DNA of 64,000 nt. Origin: Cheilinus undulatus (taxonomy: Eukaryota > Chordata > Actinopteri > Labriformes > Labridae). Shown in pieces: positions 58,933 to 64,000 of the stretch. The notes under the pieces are model-generated. The model was given only the letters and a program-made list of their open reading frames with translations, did no database searches and was not told the origin of the DNA. The translations under genes were made by a program, and so were the position numbers. Positions within the stretch are counted from its first letter, which is position 1, and every line of letters begins with the position of its first letter. Location: the NCBI RefSeq assembly GCF_018320785.1, contig NC_054867.1, positions 20,108,855 through 20,172,854 on the forward strand. The letters are read 5' to 3'.

Positions 58933-61704
58933 GTAAGCTGTTGGCTGACGTTGAGGTTGATCTTTTTTTCTTAACTGACAGGAAAAAACAATGACAATTC
59001 AAACCATTGTTAGCAAACAACTACCTAGTACTGTAGCTCGGTAACTGTGGAAATAAACACCTTAGTGGCTAACTTAAGCATGTAAATATCACTGTCAGTA
59101 AAGGTGCTAACCTTTATAGGAATGTATGTTCAGTAGGGCTGTCAGGATACCAGTGCTGAACCTCGGTTTGAACCTAGTAAAAGTCTTACTGTATCGATAT
59201 TTGTTTCTGTACTGTGGGTTTAAAAAGACAAGTCCCATAGGCATCCAGTTTTTTGCTGTCAATAAAATCCTGCAGACAAAGTCTGTTCAAAATTCAAAAT
59301 AAAAATAGTGGCAATTATTTCTCTCCAAGCAGCCCAGTGACATTAAGGTAGTTTCAAGTTATTTCCTGCTATATATTACTTAAATAACTGCTTTTTCTTT
59401 TTGAAATACCTAGAATCGAAAATTATGGAGGTATGGAAAGTTACTTATTAACATTTATTCATTACTGCAACTCAGTTACTACATAATTGAGTTGCTTTTT
59501 GTGTACTTTCACTTTTGATCAATTTTTAAAAGGAGTAATAGCAGTCAGTAGAACCTTGTGGGAGAAAGATAAAACATTTCATCCCCAAACAGCGATTGCA
59601 TTTTACGTCCTTCCTTATAATAAACAACAATGTTAGAGATTCATATTCTTCTGTTATAGCAGATTAAGGAAAGATCATATTTCCCTGTACAATCCCCTCA
59701 AGTATCAAAAGCAGAAACTTTGTAATTAGTACTCTATAAACGTTGAATGATCTGCTTTTATTTAGAGTATGATAACCCTGTACTTCTTTCACCTCTGCAA
59801 CTCAGGCTTTAATGTGCAGTTCACACATTTGTAGATAGCCTTAAAAAAATGAGCTGTTTCTTTTTAAACCCACACAACAATAGCAGAAAGATTCACTCTG
59901 TTTAAGCTTGCACAGTGGACAATTGTACAACTCGGAGGCCTTCACTGGCAGACAACCAGTTATTCTTGATTGTTTTGACTGTGAGCAAACGCTGCGTCAG
60001 CTCGGCAATATAATACAAGGAAACTCTACTCCACACTGTCCCCAACCAAAGGGTCACATCTTTGTTAGCGTTAACTGAGGGAAAAAAACGCTTGCACAGC
60101 GATCACTGCTTTCTTATTAGTGACTGCATTTTATTCTAGTTTACATATCATTTCATGGGAGGTCCCTGTATGCTATATCCTGTATCCAAAACGGACCACT
60201 TGGCATAACTTTGGCTACATATGTAGGTCACATACCAGCTCTTGTTTGAGGCATGGAGTTCACTGTGAACTCCTACACTGTAGACTAGCGTTCCAGAGCA
60301 CTTCAGCAGCCAACATCAGACTCTGATACGTTTAATCAACCATTAAATTATAGAGATTAATCACTCTCTAAAATGTAAGATTACCTCAAAGTAAACTATC
60401 GCTTTCATCTCAGTAGCTCCTTAAAGCCTGGGGGGGGAGGGGGGTTGAACTTTCTATTATGAGAAGAAAAATCTTATATGTAGCCCATTTAGCTCCTCTT
60501 TGCAGTTTTGTTAAAGTTGACCATGCAGGGTCTAAGTGTTAATTTGTTCTTTGTAGGATGCTAATGATTCCGGGATGGGGCAGGCAGCCAGAGTCAGTCT
60601 CGACACATGTCTCAACACGTGTCAACACAAGTGTACTGCAGCCAAGGTCAAGCTTCACGGCTGCTGTCTTGTCTGGGCCTTTCCACACCTAGTAATATGC
60701 CTGGAGAGCTCCTGAATTTTAAAGCACTAATATGCAAAGACATCCAAAGCACGACTGGGGTTGTGTCAATCTCCCTTTCTGCCTAGTGCTGTCCTAAGGC
60801 AGCTTACTTGCCAAATCTATGCCTTACTTTAGCCTCTTTTTTTTTTGCCCAAACATGCCTCTACAGAAAGGAAAAGCACTTAACAAAGAAGTCCCTAAAC
60901 CCAGTTAAATCCTAACTATTCGCCTCCACAGGTCAACTGTGCCAACCGAAGGGCAGCAAGAAGCCAAGACTTTGCCAGGGATTTGTTCAGTTAGTTCCAA
61001 ACAAAACCCCAGAGGTCTGAACAGAAAGTGATCTCCAGTGTCATAGAACCACCCCCATCTATGCTAGCTCTCACCACCCACCATGCCAACATGGAGACGT
61101 TCTCTTTCTTACCTACTCTGCAACATGGCCAAACAGCATTTCCACCTTCAGCTGACCCAGACTTAGCAAGAGGGTGGCAGAGCTAGGGTGAGGGGCCCTG
61201 ACTGGGGCTTAGCATTCACCCCTGCTGGATTAGGCTGATGCCCTACCTCCCCCTTCTACCTACCCTAGCACACCCCACAGTTACATCTGTCAACCATTAT
61301 TTGGTCCCATACTGAGATATCTCAAGCTTTGAGATATCTTTATGAGTGCCTAAAAAGATGTGAAAAATCTGTGAAATGTGTTGTGCAGACATGAGTTTGG
61401 GTTTTCTAAAGACAACAACAATAAACAGCTGCAATGCCCATTTACAGCTCATTATGGAAAAAATGCAATAAAAACAAACATTCAAATGTTAAACGTCATT
61501 GATTAAATCAAGTCATGATAAAGTGCTTCAAAGACGCCTACTCAAAATGAAGTCTTCAAAAGTTAAAGTCTATTATCTTGTGCTTGCTTTGTTAAAAATA
61601 ATATATTTACCTAAAATCCTAGTTGAATGAAGTATTATCTTAAAGTAGACAAGATGTTTGAAACAGTTTCTTTAAGTCTTTTTTTTTTTTCTATTACTTT
61701 TTAG
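58933..61704. other. tmem128: tmem128 intron 1
   Basis: It contains a fragment that starts AGGGCTGTCAGGATACCAGT (about 59,133), as in fish MITEs, and the third copy of the unclassified dispersed repeat (60,640-60,870), and is otherwise AT-rich. No exon was recognised. Confidence 0.55.
60640..60870 (+). repeat. Dispersed repeat, copy 3 of 3, truncated
   Basis: Shared blocks in order: AAGGTCAAGCTTCACGGCTG, ATGCAAAGACATCCAAAGCA, GGGTTGTGTCAATC, GCTTACTTGCC and CCAAACATGCCT. It lacks the TCTGCACAGTACTGTGCA end found in copies 1 and 2. Confidence 0.6.
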
Positions 61705-61837
61705 GTCACGAAGAAAAGGATGCCAAACCACTCCCACGCATCAACAGACACACCATTTTCTGGATTGTTGCATCTATAGGTGTGACATACTACGTTGATT
61801 TCATCCACAACATAATGGAAAACGACGACATCAAAAG
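61705..61837 (+). CDS. tmem128: TMEM128, coding exon 2
   Basis: A 133-bp exon (acceptor TTTTAG, donor GTGAAG) encoding [20 protein letters not shown] and continuing [13 protein letters not shown], which includes the first predicted transmembrane helix. It matches the TMEM128 family as I recall it. In phase with exons 1 and 3. Confidence 0.9.
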
Positions 61838-62142
61838 GTGAAGTTATGCGGAAGACAATCAACTTTCCTTCATGACCATGGTTATCAATTTTCAATTCTC
61901 TTCATTGTAAACCCATTAAAAAAAATAAATATGACAGGTAGCAGGTTCTTTTCATACATCTGGGTAAAACATGACAGACAAATGAGAGCTTTATCTGAGT
62001 TTGACTTCTTTTGAGTATTCCTAAGAGAATAGCCTAATTAATGTGAATTGTAAGAATATTGTCTTTACATTTGAATAGCATCAACAAGTCTTTACAGGCT
62101 GCCTTTGTACAATTAATATAGATCATTTCCTTTTCTCCATAG

Positions 62143-62304
62143 TTGGTGGTTCAATGTGGGCCTGATACTCCTTGGACTCTGTCTGTCTCTGGCCATGTTT
62201 TGCATTGTGTACCTGGAGTGGTTCAAAGGCATCCAGCACTATGACCAAGAGTACCCTGCCATTCCTCCCATCACCACTGCAGCTTTTATTGCAGCGTCCT
62301 GCAG
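62143..62304 (+). CDS. tmem128: TMEM128, coding exon 3 (gene continues beyond the window)
   Basis: A 162-bp exon (acceptor CCATAG, donor GTAAAA) encoding [20 protein letters not shown] (second membrane helix), then [20 protein letters not shown] and [11 protein letters not shown] (start of the third). The last membrane helix and the stop codon were not found in the remaining 1.7 kb, so the gene is cut by the window end, or its last exon was missed. Confidence 0.9.
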
Positions 62305-62919
62305 GTAAAACACAAAACACAATAGTGCAGTTTATGTCAGTGGCAATAAAATAAAGCCTTTTTTTTACCTCTGTGCATGTATGCATCTAACAGGGTGTCA
62401 CACAGCTGAAGTAAATGTCACTCCAGCAAGTCAGTTTTCCTTTTAATCGTGCCTTGTGGAGAACATGCATTTCCTACTGTTCAATTTTGAAGTAACATGT
62501 AGTTTACATCTTTTAGGGTCCACTTACACTCCAGTTGCCCTGTGTTGTACTGAAGCAGGATTGTCCCCCCTCCCTTCTCTCCCCCTTGTCTGCGCTCACA
62601 TTGCTCCAGACCCAACCAAGCCTGAGCACAGTTACCTCTTGTTTGGATAATCCCATCTGCCCAAATCTGAGTAAACACTCAAGCTCTTCATTGGACCAGT
62701 GTCTAGATCGCATGCCTGTGTTTGTGCTCATGCATGACTTATCGTGCCCTGCCAAACCCACCTCTTTCAAACATAGCACCTTTTGAGAAACATTTTGCTA
62801 TACCAGTTGATAGGCAGTTTAGGGTAAAAGTCCTAGAAATACTTGCAAATTTATGAAAAAGCAAGTTGAACAAAGTGATATCAAAGTGTTTATTTAACTA
62901 AACTTGTATTTCAGCTTAA

Positions 62920-63043
62920 GCTGAGGAAAATGGTGATGAAAACAAAGAATCCAAAAATAAAGCAAGGTTTGTGAAGGTGATCAACTATTTCAATAGGCAT
63001 CTCGATCGTGGCAATTACATTAGAGCATCAGAGAAAGTTTTGG
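62920..63043 (+). other. Coding-like segment of unknown identity, downstream of tmem128 exon 3
   Basis: The frame AEENGDENKESKNKARFVKV, continuing NYFNRHLDRGNYIRASEKVL, is open, with an acceptor-like TTTCAG just before it and a donor-like GTAAGC directly after the last codon. The composition looks like a real protein, yet it does not fit TMEM128 in either phase or content. It could be an exon of another gene or a transposon fragment. I do not recognise it. Confidence 0.35.
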
Positions 63044-63485
63044 TAAGCAGCAATTTTTCTCACAGTCATTTTCCTGAATCTCCTGTGCTTGCTGAATAGA
63101 ACTAAGCAGACACTGATTTTGTGTCTAAAATATTTTAAGAGTTGTCACTGGTTTTAAATACTGCATTTGAGGTCTTGTTTTTTTTCAAAAGGAAAGAAAC
63201 ATTTGGTGTGAGAAAAGACGGTGTTCATTTTTTAATACTGTTAAACCTTCCCAAAATATTACAGCAGCATGAGGTATAACAGACAAGTGTTTAAATACCA
63301 CGTTTTAGGGGTTGACCAAGAACTTGCCAGCATGCACAGGCAAGCACAACAATCAGAGCGGGCCTCTACTCATGCTTTATTCACTCCTTTTACAAAATGT
63401 TTTAAGCCCTAAAAAAAACAAGTAGGTGTATTACAAGTGTTTTGAGTTAATTAGCTGAGTAGGGTGTGTGACACCATAACTTTCC

Positions 63486-63707
63486 AAATTGAACTTTTTC
63501 ACAATATTCTCATTTTCTGAGACACTGAATTTTGTGTTTTCATTATCTGTAAGCCATAATCATTAACATTTCGAGAAATAAAGGCTTGAAATATTTCACT
63601 CTATGTGTAATGAGTCTATATAATGTATGGGTTTCACTTTCTGAAATGAGTGACAAAAATATTGAACTTTTTCATGATATCCTAATTTTTTGAGATGTAC
63701 CTGTAGG
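63486..63707. mobile_element. Short Tc1/mariner-derived MITE
   Basis: The left inner sequence AACTTTTTCACAATATTCTC and the right sequence TTCATGATATCCTAATTTTT with GAGATGTACCTGTAG belong to the same family as the 56.2-57.4 kb element. The ATTATGTG/TATATAATG-type internal block is also shared. It is non-coding and about 220 bp long. Confidence 0.6.
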
Positions 63708-64000
63708 TCTGAGCACTGTAAATTGCTTCATCTCTCATTGACTCAGTGATTGCAGTGATGAAAAGCATCTTAGTCTTATGATCTCTTGTGCTTTTGTAGT
63801 TCCTATAGATTTTTTGGTGTCATCACTTAATGGTTGTCTGTATTTGATGAGAGGCTCATGAGGCAATAATCGTAATGACAGTTAACGATTAAGTGATCAT
63901 AAGCAAAATGAGTTTTGCTATAACTTTTCACACTCATCCATGATGCCTGCTTAAGTTTGCATATTTGATGTCTCAAGCCCAGCAGTTACTTAAATTGATT

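Noticed and set aside
62911-62924. Joining tmem128 exon 3 to the acceptor at 62,914
   Set aside because: In the required phase this join reads only a few codons to a TGA, which would remove the expected last membrane helix.
1-64000. Search for CRISPR arrays, tRNA or rRNA genes and integrated viral genes
   Set aside because: Nothing with the expected repeat spacing, cloverleaf elements or characteristic protein motifs was seen.

Overview
The window is nuclear DNA from a vertebrate, almost certainly a ray-finned fish. It is AT-rich, with short GT-AG exons separated by introns, microsatellites, and many degraded Tc1/mariner, hAT-like and TTAA-flanked DNA elements plus truncated LINEs. Nothing bacterial or plasmid-like is present: no operons, no CRISPR array and no rRNA or tRNA that I could recognise.

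Left part (1-26,400): mostly repeat-filled non-coding DNA. One intronless coiled-coil gene of unknown function lies at 4,526-5,746 on the minus strand, with a TATA-like box and probably a short 5'UTR intron. At 26,182-26,393 (minus) are the first two coding exons of a synaptophysin/synaptoporin-family gene. The rest of that gene must lie to the left, in this window or beyond it, and I could not find it.

Middle (26,400-41,400): no gene that I can support. It holds a LINE reverse-transcriptase relic (29.5-30.5 kb), a Tc1 relic (36.6-37.7 kb), a 21-bp-period minisatellite (40.3-40.6 kb), and a 1.08-kb unit at 32,171-33,253. That unit is bounded by perfect 18-bp inverted repeats and carries a THAP-domain exon on one strand and a convergent broken coding segment on the other.

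Right part (41,400-64,000): a compact conserved gene block. It contains zbtb49 (minus, 7 coding exons, BTB domain plus seven C2H2 fingers), lyar (plus, 8 coding exons, complete) and tmem128 (plus, first three coding exons, 3' end off the window). From memory of the human map, these three genes are also neighbours on chromosome 4p16, so this is conserved synteny. zbtb49 and lyar are head to head, with about 1.1 kb between their start codons and ETS-like and CRE-like motifs in the gap. zbtb49 intron 1 contains at least one element nested inside another.

The most distinctive observations are the inverted-repeat unit with a THAP half-domain, several DNA elements whose 8-bp or TTAA target duplications can be read directly, a dispersed unclassified repeat with three copies (one split by a later insertion), two unrelated degenerate minisatellites with a unit of about 21-22 bp, and an unexplained coding-like segment downstream of tmem128 exon 3.
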